Assembly: GCA_016788945.1 (NCBI GenBank)
Contig: JAEUSA010000103.1
Coordinates: forward strand, 1-6,811
Source: Leptospiraceae bacterium
Lineage (GTDB): Bacteria; Spirochaetota; Leptospiria; Turneriellales; Turneriellaceae
Length of the DNA: 6,811 nucleotides
Reading direction: 5' to 3'
This document shows positions 6,779 to 6,811 of this stretch, piece by piece. The translations under genes were made by a program, and so were the position numbers. The notes beneath the pieces are model-generated. The model was not told the DNA's origin. It worked only from the letters and a program-made list of their open reading frames with translations, and ran no database searches. Numbering within the stretch: position 1 is the first letter of the stretch; the number at the start of each line of letters is the position of its first letter.

Positions 6779-6811
6779 ACAAACGCTTCTTATTTGCTGC
6801 CGGTGTGGGCA

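Overview
The window looks like chromosomal core DNA from a Gram-negative-type bacterium, most likely a spirochaete of the Leptospirales (a Turneriella- or Leptonema-like genome is my best guess). This rests on two points. One is a class III nucleotide cyclase fused to a 7TMR-DISM receptor, an architecture known to be common in Leptospira and its relatives. The other is moderately GC-rich sequence by eye, unlike AT-rich Leptospira and Borrelia. The taxonomy is inference; no rRNA or other marker is present. No mobile element, CRISPR array, tRNA or rRNA was seen.

Layout, left to right. (1) The 3' part of an ABC1/UbiB-family atypical kinase gene, cut by the left edge, with two C-terminal membrane segments. 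(2) A 196-bp gap with small inverted and direct repeats and a weak candidate promoter. (3) A complete rpoD gene for the primary sigma factor, starting at GTG behind a good ribosome binding site. (4) A 51-bp gap, then a 683-residue membrane receptor cyclase: signal peptide, periplasmic DISMED2-like domain, seven membrane segments, short coiled linker and class III catalytic domain with all key residues. (5) nth (endonuclease III), which overlaps the end of the cyclase gene by 11 bp and is probably translationally coupled to it. (6) On the minus strand, a complete classical short-chain dehydrogenase/reductase whose 3' end overlaps that of nth by 11 bp.

The four plus-strand genes are collinear, but only the cyclase-nth pair looks like a tight operon. 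The genes serve unrelated jobs: lipid/quinone-related kinase, transcription initiation, cAMP-type signalling, base-excision repair and a redox enzyme. I see no multi-gene defence or biosynthetic system. The most unusual feature is inside the cyclase. An extra in-frame segment in the catalytic domain is built from a 28-bp near-identical direct repeat with a 57-bp period. The spacer between the copies folds into a nested hairpin, and the segment is stop-free in all six frames, as expected of a repeat element that can invade coding sequence. A second, smaller in-frame repeat lies in a charged insertion in the periplasmic domain.
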